DNA of 64,000 bases from JAXMHQ01 sp046346665 (GTDB lineage Bacteria; Verrucomicrobiota; Verrucomicrobiia; Limisphaerales; JAXMHQ01), in contig JAXMHQ010000008.1 in assembly GCA_046346665.1 (NCBI GenBank), positions 1 to 64,000 on the forward strand, given 5' to 3'. Under the pieces are notes generated by a model, which saw nothing but the letters and a program-made list of their open reading frames with translations, was not told the origin of the DNA and did no database searches. The translations under genes were made by a program, and so were the position numbers. Shown piece by piece: positions 17,624-25,900 of this stretch (positions are counted from its first letter, which is position 1; each line of letters opens with the position of its first letter).

Positions 17624-19054
17624 TTATTGCCCAGCCGTCATCGGCGGAACGCTGCGGTGGTAGATCCGGTAATCGAATCCCTTCAACGCCACCTGCGGGA
17701 AGACTGCGGCGGTGTTGGAACCCTCGGCATTGATCGGCCGGAATTCCAGGGCGTTCGGAACCTCCACCTTGCCCGAGATGGGGCGGTTGGAGAAATTGAT
17801 CACCACCACGAATTCGTCGTGCCCGTCGGTGCGCATCAGCGTCACCATGTTGTTCTCGTCGGTGTTGCTAAGCCAGACCACTTTACCGTCGAGAAACGCC
17901 GGATTCTCGAGCCGCAGCTTGATGAGTCCTTTGTAAATGTCCCGCAGCGGCGGGCGGCCCTTGGAATGCCAGAACACCGGCATCTTCTCGAACAACGCCG
18001 GGTCGCCGGACTCGGTCGCGTCGCCGGCTTCCATGCCGTTGTAAAGCAGCGGAATGCCGTCGAGGGTGAACATGAAGACCGACGCGGCGAGGGCGCCCTT
18101 GACGCCGAACCGGGCGATGGCGCGCGATTCGTCGTGGTCATCCGTGATCCGCATGTGCAGCGTGCCCTTGGGGAATTTTTGCTCGCTTTCCATCCAGGTC
18201 CGCTTCAGCTCCGTGGCGGGCGAGCTGTCGAGCATCACATTGTTCAGAGCCGACAGCAGGGGCCAGTCATAATCGGCGTCGAACGCCTTCACCATCAGGT
18301 CGGGCGTGCTCGCTTCGGCCAGCATGAACACGTCGGGTTTGACCTTGGTGAGCTCGACGCGCGCCTCCTCCCAGAACGAGGTCGGCACCATGGACGCCAC
18401 GTCGCACCGGAACCCGTCCAGGTTCACGCCCTTGGGATCGATCCAGTGCTTGAGCATGTTGATCATGTACTGCCGCAATTCCGGGCTGGAATAATTCAGT
18501 CCGGCGACGTCGGCCCAGTCCGGCATGGGCGGAATGATTTTGCCGTTGGCATCGTGCTTGTAGAACTCGGGGTGCTGCATGAGGACGCTGTCCCACGCGG
18601 TGTGGTTGAGAACGACGTCGAGGATCACCCGGATGTTACGCTTGTGGGCCTCCGCGACGAGGCGTTTCAGGTCGTCCTCGGTGCCGTAGCTGGGATTGAT
18701 CGCGTAATAATCCTTCACGGCGTAGGGGCTGCCGATGGTGCCCTTTTTCTTGGCGCTGCCGACGGGATTGACGGGCATGAGCCAGAGGATGTTGATGCCG
18801 AGATCGTGAAGTTCGTCCAGTTTGGCCGTGACCCCGTTGAAATCGCCCGAGGCCGAAAAGTTTCGGGGGAACAATTCGTAGACGATGCCGCTTTTGACCC
18901 ACGCCGGGATCTGCCGGTCCTGGTCTTTGGCGCCTGCGGGCGCGCCGCTGCAGGGGAGCAGGAAGGCGAGCAGGCAGGCGAAGGCCAGGATGGCCTGGGC
19001 GAGGCGCTGCGGGCGGTTCGGGCGCGCGCCGGGCGCGCGCCGGGCCGGCGGCAT
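17624..19054 (-). CDS. Exported GH13 alpha-amylase family enzyme
   Basis: A 476-residue single-domain GH13 enzyme. A membrane-targeting segment (LAQAILAFACLLAFLLPCSG) leads the protein; the Cys in 'LLPCSG' could be a weak lipobox. The barrel shows 'VILDVVLNHTAW' (region I), 'DGFRCDVASMVP' (region II, nucleophile Asp), 'VFMLAEASTPD' (region III, Glu) and 'RITDDHDESRA' (region IV, HD). The C-terminal domain is short. The ATG at 19054 is preferred to a GTG at 19111, which would put an unusually long basic stretch before the signal. It probably trims malto-oligosaccharides in the periplasm, acting after the large secreted amylases. Confidence 0.88.
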   Translation of the reverse strand: MPPARRAPGARPNRPQRLAQAILAFACLLAFLLPCSGAPAGAKDQDRQIPAWVKSGIVYELFPRNFSASGDFNGVTAKLDELHDLGINILWLMPVNPVGSAKKKGTIGSPYAVKDYYAINPSYGTEDDLKRLVAEAHKRNIRVILDVVLNHTAWDSVLMQHPEFYKHDANGKIIPPMPDWADVAGLNYSSPELRQYMINMLKHWIDPKGVNLDGFRCDVASMVPTSFWEEARVELTKVKPDVFMLAEASTPDLMVKAFDADYDWPLLSALNNVMLDSSPATELKRTWMESEQKFPKGTLHMRITDDHDESRAIARFGVKGALAASVFMFTLDGIPLLYNGMEAGDATESGDPALFEKMPVFWHSKGRPPLRDIYKGLIKLRLENPAFLDGKVVWLSNTDENNMVTLMRTDGHDEFVVVINFSNRPISGKVEVPNALEFRPINAEGSNTAAVFPQVALKGFDYRIYHRSVPPMTAGQ

Positions 19055-19172
19055 GGAGTTCACACGGGTTATTCCCTGCGAGGGACGGAATTCGCGATTG
19101 CGTTTATGCACAGTTCGAGAGTTGGGATTAGGTAGCCGGCCCCGTCAAAAGCAGCGGACCCGCGGCGCGGGA

Positions 19173-20057
19173 CTACTGGCTTCGGGGAGTCGCCTGGCCC
19201 AGATACACAATATCCTCGTTGTTGGCAACTGAGACTTCGACCTGGCTGACGTATTTGACCGGGCGGGTGGTGTCGGGGCTTTTCCACTTGTGCATTTCCC
19301 CGTGTCCATCCGCGAAAGCGATGCCGCAGGAGCCGTTGTGTTCGCTGCCCGGGAGTTCGCTGAAGATCTCGGTGCCCTTCCCCGTCGCGTAGGGGTTGGT
19401 GTAGAAAATGTTGTCGTCGATGCTGTCCGGGTGTTCGTCAAGGAAAACCCAGGTCTGGCTCGGGCCGGGCGTGCGGAGGTCGCTGGTGCGTTTGGCGATA
19501 AAATATTTGCCGGTCGGATTGTTGTTGGCCCAGGACTGCATGTATTTGGCGCCGTCGCCGAGCGAGGCGTCCATGGCCACGGTGCGGACGCGGTGCTGCC
19601 AGCCGAGGGAACGCTGGACGGACGAGGCGTAGCGGTCGCCCGTGCACCAGAAGATGGCATAATTCTTGGCGACATACTGGCCGAGGAGAGAGTAACGGGA
19701 ATCGACCAGGTAAATGGTATTGGTGTTGACGGTGCTGGTGGTCCAGTCCAGCCGGCCGCCGGCCCAGGACGGGATGGCGAGTTTCTTGCCGGTGACGCCG
19801 TCGAGCTGCGCCTGGCCGCTGGGATCCTGGTTGACGGCGAGGCGCTCCTCGTTGTCGGTTGCATACATCACCCAGGCGAGACCCAGCTGCCGCTTGTTGT
19901 TCATGCAATTCACGGCCAGTGCCTTGCCCTTCGCGCGGCCCAGCGCGGGCAGGAGCAATCCGGCAAGAATGGCGATGATGGCGATCACCACCAGGAGTTC
20001 GATCAAGGTGAAGCCGTTTTTTCGCTGGTTCATACTCGACTTGGATGTTGTATTCAT
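19173..20057 (-). CDS. Prepilin-type N-terminal methylation domain / H-X9-DG protein (pseudopilin-like)
   Basis: A 294-residue protein with a type IV/type II pseudopilin leader, 'KNGFTLIELLVVIAIIAILAGLLLPAL': cleavage after Gly, then Phe, and Glu at +5. The C-terminal part has 'GSEHNGSCGIAFADGHGEMHKW', the H-X9-DG signature of the large DUF1559-like families in Planctomycetota and Verrucomicrobiota. The ATG at 20057 is chosen because a GGGAGGG ribosome-binding site lies upstream. It probably forms part of a pseudopilus or surface fibre. It is downstream of the four-repeat secreted protein on the same strand, which suggests, but does not prove, a role in the starch locus. Confidence 0.85.
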   Translation of the reverse strand: MNTTSKSSMNQRKNGFTLIELLVVIAIIAILAGLLLPALGRAKGKALAVNCMNNKRQLGLAWVMYATDNEERLAVNQDPSGQAQLDGVTGKKLAIPSWAGGRLDWTTSTVNTNTIYLVDSRYSLLGQYVAKNYAIFWCTGDRYASSVQRSLGWQHRVRTVAMDASLGDGAKYMQSWANNNPTGKYFIAKRTSDLRTPGPSQTWVFLDEHPDSIDDNIFYTNPYATGKGTEIFSELPGSEHNGSCGIAFADGHGEMHKWKSPDTTRPVKYVSQVEVSVANNEDIVYLGQATPRSQ

Positions 20058-20124
20058 TTTTATCAACCCTCCCGTCCAGGCCCGCTCACACCTGGCGGAC
20101 CTGGACGGGGTTTGCACTAATCTT

Positions 20125-20160
20125 TCACTGTCAGTTTCACTGTCACTATCACTATCACCG
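20125..20160. repeat. Hexamer tandem repeat (TCACTG/TCACTA, period 6)
   Basis: Six 6-nt units of the form TCANNN lie in a row just downstream of the stop of the four-repeat secreted protein gene (minus strand). No complementary arm was found close by. This is the shortest word period among these elements. Confidence 0.6.
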
Positions 20161-20165
20161 GGAAC

Positions 20166-21869
20166 TTAGTTCAGACCGGGCTGGATCAGCCGGAAGAACT
20201 GCGCGCCGGGGCCGACCGGGTAGTTGGTCGAGCTGGCACCGTCGGTTCCCACCACGTCAGCCCAGCCATTGGGCAGGTTGCTGGTGGTCTGGAGTTTCAC
20301 GCCCGGACGGCCGAGCCAGGTGATCGGAACGTGGCCGGCGGACGGGGCGCCCGCGGCGAGATTGCCGAACGAGGGTTCCACAGTCATGGTGCCGAACGTA
20401 TCCTGCGGGAGCGCGTAGCTGCCGAGGGTACGGACGTAGCGGACGTGGTTGACACCGAATCCGGCTTCATCGTCAAACCCGTTGATGCCGTATTTGTAGG
20501 TCAGCGCCACCGCGGTGCCCGCGGGCAGGACCTGGATGTTCGTGTAGATGAGGCTCGTTCCCACGCGGGTCATTTCGTAAGCCGCCGGGGAGTCGGGGAT
20601 CGGGTTCGGCTGGATGCCGCCGCCGCTGCCGCCCCAGGCCCACCAGGAGGAGAACTGGCCGTTCAGGAACACTTTGTCGGTTCCAGGAGTGAACGTGTAG
20701 GATTCGGTGCCGACGGCGCCGGCCATGTTGACGCTGAACGTAACGGTGACCGGGCTCGGGAGCAGGTCGTTCGGGAGCTGGTCGCTGAAGTACGACAGCG
20801 GCAGAACGAGCGTGGGAGCGGAGACGAGGTTGAAGAACCGGTTGCCGCCGAGCTGAGGCGTCGAGGAGCTCAGGTTTTCCCAGGTGGTGTTCGCGCCGTC
20901 AAAGATGACGTACTTGAAGGGATTGCTGGAGCCCAGGCCGCCGATGAACTCAACGGTGTTGGTGTAGATCGTTCCGCCGTTGTTGGTCAGGTAGGTGTTG
21001 CCGCTGGCCCAGCCGTTGAATGCGCCGTTGACACAAACATACTGGCTGCCCGGGTTGAAGTTCCCGGCCAGGATCTGCGCGCCCATGTCGACGCTGAACG
21101 TCACCTGGTTGGTCACGGTCGGCACGAAGGGCAGGTCGCTGAAGAACAGCACCGCGAGGGTCTGGGTCACGTTCGGCACGAAACGGTTGTTGCTGCCGTC
21201 GACGTTGACCGGGGACGGATTTTCATAGTTGCCGTCGGGCTGGATGACGAACTTCCAGTTGTGCTGGCGCCCGGGCGATCCGCCCACCGTGAAGGTGTTC
21301 GTGTAGATCGTGCTCGAGCCCTGCTGGATCAGCGTGCTGCCCGTGGTCCAGGAATTGAAGTCGCCCTGCACTTCGACGGTCTTGGTGCCCGGGTTGAAAC
21401 TGCCGAGCTGGATCTGCTCAGCCATGTCGACCTGGAAAGTGATGTCGTTCGGCGTGTCGGGGCCGGCGTCGGCATAATAGCAGGCCGGCAACGTCAGGCT
21501 GCCGCCGCTCGTCGACGGGAGCACCGCGGCGCGGTTCTGTCCGTTCGCCGTGTTTTCCCAGCCGCCGCCCGCGTTCGAGGTCCAGAACTTGTACTGCACC
21601 TGGCCGCCGTTGGCGTCCGTGGTGTCGTTGACGGTGTTGGTGTAAATGGTGGAGCTGCCCTGCTGCACGAGGTTCAGGGTCCCGTAGGCATTGAACGTGC
21701 CGCGGACCGCGACGGTGTCAACACCCGGAACGAACGTGCCGCCGGTGATTGCCGCGGACATGTCCACGCTGAAGGTCAGAATGGAACTGGCCGCCTGGGC
21801 GCTGAGCACGCCTCCGGCTCCCAGGACCAGCCCGGCCAGCAGCCCGTATTTCTTGGAGTTTAATGTCAT
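20166..21869 (-). CDS. Secreted protein with four tandem Ig-like (CBM-like) repeats, candidate starch-binding protein
   Basis: A 567-residue exported protein (signal peptide KKYGLLAGLVLGAGGVLSAQA). Four repeats of about 100-130 residues each open with 'TFSVDM' or a close variant ('ITFQVDMAEQI', 'VTFSVDMGAQI', 'VTFSVNMAGAV'). They continue with 'F.PG...V.V.G.FN.W', 'IYTNT', a 'YKF/KYVI' strand and 'WEN'. The pattern resembles CBM20/AMPK-type or SusE/F-like starch-binding folds, but no exact family is recognised. The last ~60 residues ('LQTTSNLPNGW...AQFFRLIQPGLN') match the C-terminal module of the two large amylolytic enzymes. Position and architecture suggest a surface glucan-binding scaffold; this is inference. 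Confidence 0.7.
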   Translation of the reverse strand: MTLNSKKYGLLAGLVLGAGGVLSAQAASSILTFSVDMSAAITGGTFVPGVDTVAVRGTFNAYGTLNLVQQGSSTIYTNTVNDTTDANGGQVQYKFWTSNAGGGWENTANGQNRAAVLPSTSGGSLTLPACYYADAGPDTPNDITFQVDMAEQIQLGSFNPGTKTVEVQGDFNSWTTGSTLIQQGSSTIYTNTFTVGGSPGRQHNWKFVIQPDGNYENPSPVNVDGSNNRFVPNVTQTLAVLFFSDLPFVPTVTNQVTFSVDMGAQILAGNFNPGSQYVCVNGAFNGWASGNTYLTNNGGTIYTNTVEFIGGLGSSNPFKYVIFDGANTTWENLSSSTPQLGGNRFFNLVSAPTLVLPLSYFSDQLPNDLLPSPVTVTFSVNMAGAVGTESYTFTPGTDKVFLNGQFSSWWAWGGSGGGIQPNPIPDSPAAYEMTRVGTSLIYTNIQVLPAGTAVALTYKYGINGFDDEAGFGVNHVRYVRTLGSYALPQDTFGTMTVEPSFGNLAAGAPSAGHVPITWLGRPGVKLQTTSNLPNGWADVVGTDGASSTNYPVGPGAQFFRLIQPGLN

Positions 21870-21950
21870 ATGTGTTCTGTTTGAGGGTTTGTTAGGCCAT
21901 CGATTTCGGCTTATTAAGGAAGACGCTAGCATCCATAAGCAGCACCATCT

Positions 21951-22057
21951 ACCGCACGTTTGTGCGGTCCCATTGCCGGGACACTGCAGCGCCACGGGTT
22001 CATCGCCTTTCTACCATGACAGGACCCGGGGCGCCGCGCTACCGCACGTTTGTGCGG
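21951..22057. promoter_or_regulatory. Two identical ACCGCAC-GTTT-GTGCGG hairpins upstream of the four-repeat protein gene
   Basis: A 7-bp perfect palindrome with a GTTT centre occurs at 21951-21968 and, one base less perfect, at 22041-22057, 90 bp apart. Both lie 80-190 nt upstream of the start codon at 21869. They could be paired operator sites or small REP-like hairpins. The 90-bp spacing is near a multiple of the helical repeat. Confidence 0.4.
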
Positions 22058-22069
22058 GACGATGAGGTG

Positions 22070-22189
22070 GTCGAAAGTCGAGGGCGCCTGCGGCAGTCGA
22101 GAGTCGAAGGTCGAGAGTCGAAGGTCGAGAGTCGAGGGCAAAGCGCGCGCCTGCCTGGCCCTCGACGCTCGACCCTCGACCCTCGACTA
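22070..22189. repeat. Palindromic heptamer-tandem element (GTCGARR / YYTCGAC)
   Basis: The left arm has about seven units of GTCGARR, with an interruption after the first two. The right arm has four YYTCGAC units and ends in the response-regulator stop codon at 22187-22189. The spacer is short and GC-rich. Confidence 0.85.
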
Positions 22190-22813
22190 ACCACGCAGGT
22201 ATTTGACGACCGCTTCCGTCCGGGAATGCACATGCAGCTTTTCGTAGACGGCCCGGACGTAGCTGCGGACGGTGTCGATGCTGATGTTCATGCGGACGGC
22301 GATTTCCTTGTAGGCGTAGCCCTTGGCGAGCTGGTCGAGGAATTCGCGCTCGCCGGCCGTCAGCTTGGACACGGCGGAGTCGTCCCCGGTCGGCTTTGAA
22401 AAGAACTGCACGATGCGCCGCGCGAGCTGGGGCGTCATGGGGGATCCGCCGGAATGAACGTCCTGGATTCCTTCCAGGAGGCGGGCGGAGGCGGTGCGTT
22501 TGAGGAGGTAACCGCTGGCGCCGGCCTTGAACGAATTGAAGAGCGAATCGCTGTCCTCGTAAACAGTCAGCATGAGGAATTGCACCTTGGGCAGGGCCGA
22601 TTTGAGCTGCCGGACGCATTCCACGCCGTTCAATCCCGGCAGGTTGATGTCCATGAGCACGACGTCGGGGACGCGTTTGGGAACTTCCTTGATGGCTGTT
22701 TCCGCGTCGGGATATTCGCCGAAAAACTGGAGGGACGATGCGCGCCGGATGAGCGTGGCCAGGCTACTGCGGATGCCTTCGTCATCCTCGACAATCGCAA
22801 CTTTGATCTGCAT
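22187..22813 (-). CDS. Response regulator, NarL/FixJ family (REC-HTH LuxR)
   Basis: A 208-residue regulator. The receiver domain starts 'KVAIVEDDEGIRSSL', with the acidic pair, and has the phospho-acceptor Asp in 'VVLMDINLPGLNG' and Lys in 'GYLLKRTA'. The C-terminal LuxR-type helix-turn-helix reads 'LTAGEREFLDQLAKGYAYKEIAVRMNISIDTVRSYVRAVYEKL'. The ATG at 22813 is preferred to an upstream TTG. It lies directly downstream of the propeller histidine kinase on the same strand, so the two form a cognate pair. The next gene downstream on this strand encodes the four-repeat secreted protein, a plausible target. Confidence 0.93.
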   Translation of the reverse strand: MQIKVAIVEDDEGIRSSLATLIRRASSLQFFGEYPDAETAIKEVPKRVPDVVLMDINLPGLNGVECVRQLKSALPKVQFLMLTVYEDSDSLFNSFKAGASGYLLKRTASARLLEGIQDVHSGGSPMTPQLARRIVQFFSKPTGDDSAVSKLTAGEREFLDQLAKGYAYKEIAVRMNISIDTVRSYVRAVYEKLHVHSRTEAVVKYLRG

Positions 22814-22855
22814 GGCCCGGACTGTTATAGCGGGAAAAGGGGGAAGGCTCAAGAC

Positions 22856-22949
22856 AGTTTAAGAGTTTAAGAGTTTTGGAGTTTAAGAGTGGAGGGCGCG
22901 CGCGAGCGGTTGAAGAACTCTCAAACTCCTAAACTCCCAAACTCCTAGA
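22856..22949. repeat. Palindromic octamer-tandem element (AGTTTAAG / CTCNNAAA)
   Basis: The left arm is five units close to AGTTTAAG (period 8). The right arm is four to five CTCNNAAA units (period 8), the reverse complement. The right arm overlaps the kinase stop codon, so the element fills the kinase to regulator gap and could reduce read-through into the regulator gene. Confidence 0.85.
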
Positions 22950-25900
22950 CTGCCGACGCTGCCGGCAGCGTCACGACGAGCCGGAGCCGCGTCCCCTTCC
23001 CCGGGCCGCTTTCGAGTGACAGCGCACCGTTCATCGCCTCGGCGCGGCGCTGCATGTTGCCGAGCCCGTTGCGGCGCTCTTTCCGCGAGCCCTGCGCATC
23101 GAATCCCTGGCCGTCGTCCTGGACGACAATTTCCAGCGAATCGCCGGTGAGTTTGGCTTCGACCAGCACCTCGCGGGCGGAGGCGTGGCGGAGCACGTTG
23201 GTCAGGGCCTCCTTCACGATGAGGAAAATATTGTGGCGCATCTCGGGCGGGATGGGTCGTGCCGGGAGATCGTGCGGGAGGTTCAGGCGGCAGCGCACGG
23301 TCGCCTCGGTGAAATATTCGTTGGCGAAATGGGCGATGTACTCCACCAGGCTCTGCAGCGTGTCGCTGCCCGGACGGACCGCCCAGACAATTTCCTCCAG
23401 CGCCCGGACGGTTTCATCGGCCGACAGCGCAATCTTTTCGACGTGGGCCTCGACCTGGGCGGAGTGATGGCGGTCGGCGCGGGCGAGGCCGCTGAGGAGG
23501 GAGATGCGGGCCAGCGAGGAGCCGAGGTCGTCGTGGAGATCCTGGGCGATGCGGGCGCGTTCGCGGGCGAGGGCGCGTTCCTGTTCGAGATGTTCGAGCC
23601 GGCGCTGGATTTTTCGTTTCTCGACGAGGCGCACAGCCCCGCCCACCACTCCCAGGAGGCCCAGGCCGCAGGAGATGATGAACCAGGGCGCCTGCCAGAA
23701 ATGGCGGTCGACGACGACCTTGATGACGGCGCCTTCGTCGTTCCAGACGCCGTCGCTGTTGCAGGCGCTGACGCGGAACAGGTATTCGCCGGGGGGAATG
23801 TAACTGTATGTCGCCTTGCGGTCGGTCTTGTTGTCCACCCAGTCGGGGTCGAATCCCTTGAGTTGATACCGGAACCGGACGCGTTCGGGGGCGTTGAAAC
23901 TGAGACCGGTGTATTGGAAATCAATCCTGTGTTTGCCGGCGGGGATGCGGAGCACCTGGGGTTCGACGGCGCCGGCGGGCCGCATCTCCACGCCGCCGGG
24001 CGGGCTGATGGCGCGGGTCTCCAGGCTGTGATTCCCGTCCACCAGCACGTCCTCGAGCACCACCACGGGCGGCAGCACGTCCGCCGATCTCGGGCGCGGG
24101 TCCGCGACGACGATTCCCTTGAGGGTCGAAAACGCCAGCAGCCCGGAATCCAGCTTCAATCCCGCGGGGAAGAATCCCGAGGAACATTCCTCGGCGAACA
24201 TCCCGTCCACCCGGCCATAGACCTGGGGATAAACCACCGCGATCTTGCCGCCGATCACGAGGTCGAGATCGCGCTTGGCCACCGAGGCGAGGCCGCGATT
24301 GCTGCCGAGCCAGAGCCGGCCGCGGTCGTCCTCGAGAATCTGCGAGATGGTGTTGTCGGGCAGCCCCTCGTGCGTGGTGAAATTGTCGATGCGGCCGCCG
24401 CGCAGGCGGCTCAATCCGCCCCCGGCCGTGCCGATCCAGAGCGTTCCCTGCGCGTCAAGATAGAGCGTCCGGATGAGTCCGCTGAGCAGGCGGGCGCCTT
24501 TGTCGAAATGGAATTTCACGCCTTCCTTGAACTGGTAAAGCCCGTCGCCCTCGGTGCCGATCCAGAGTGTGCCGTCGGAGTTCTGGGCGATGGCGCTGAT
24601 GGGGCGGCGCATGGCGAGCTGGCCCTCCTGTTCCCAGGCGCCGTCGTCGCGGTTCAGCCAGAGCATGCCTTCGTGGGTGCCCACCCAGAGCCCGCCGTGA
24701 ATCTCGCGGGCGAGCGCGATCACATTCTGTCCTTCGAGCGCCTCGAGGGGTTCCAGGGATTTGGCAAACGGATTGGTGAACTGGAGCAAGCCGTGGGCGG
24801 TGCCGACCCAGCAGCCCGCGGCGTTGGTGAGGAGGCAGTTGACCTGCAGGAACGGCCGCGCCAGGCCGGGCAGGTCCAGCGGTGAAAAACTTCTCTCGTC
24901 CCACACATACACGCCGTCGCTCGGTTTGCCCACCCACGTGATGCCCGGCGACACTTCCGCCAGCCCCAGCACCGCGCCCGCGTTCTGGCCGTAAACGGAA
25001 AGATTGCTGTGCCGCAGCCGGTTCAAGCCCGCAGCGGTGCCGATCCAGAGATTCCCCTCGCGATCGACCAGGAGCGACTGGACGAAGTTGTCGGACAAAC
25101 CGGCGCTGGCGTTGACGGGATACAGTTTGCCGTCCCGGAATTGGAACAGGCCTTCGCTGACGGATCCCGCCCAGACGGTGCCGTCGGGTTGCTCGGCCAG
25201 CGCGGTCACATACGGCCGGGCCAGGTGCCGCGGCAACCGGTATTCGCGCCAGTCCCCGCCGTCGCGGCACAACACGTAATCATCCCCCGCCCCCACCCAC
25301 ACCCGCCCCGCCCGGTCCACCAGCAGGCAATGCGGGTCCTGCAACAACTCGTCCACCGACCGCCCCTTCACCGGGAGGAACGTGCCGTCCAGGTATTGGA
25401 ACACCCCCAGTTCGCCGGCCGCGATCCAGATCACGCCGTGCCTATCTTTGAACAAAGCCGACACCGGTTTTCCCCGGAACATGCCGGCGTCCGCCGCGGC
25501 CGAAAAAAACCGTCCCTCCAGCAGCATGCCCAGCCCCGCATCCGTCCCCACCCACAGCCGGCCCTCGCCGTCCTGGGTCAGCGCGGTGACGTTGTCCGAC
25601 AGCAACCCGTCGCGCATTGTGAAGGTCGTGACCAGGTTGTCCTGGATGCGGACGAGCCCGCTGCCGGCGGTGCCGATCCAGAGGGCTCCGCGCAGGTCTT
25701 CGAAGAGCGTGTTCACCCGCACGCTGGCGAGGCCCTCGGGAATGCCGAACGACACGAACCGCATGCCGTCGAACCGCGCGACGCCATCGTCACTGCCCAC
25801 CCACAGGTAGCCGTCACGCGTCTGCAACAGCGCGCGCACCGAGTTCTGCGGAAGTCCCTGCTCGCGCTGCCACGATTGAAACGTCACGCGCCCGGCCCCG

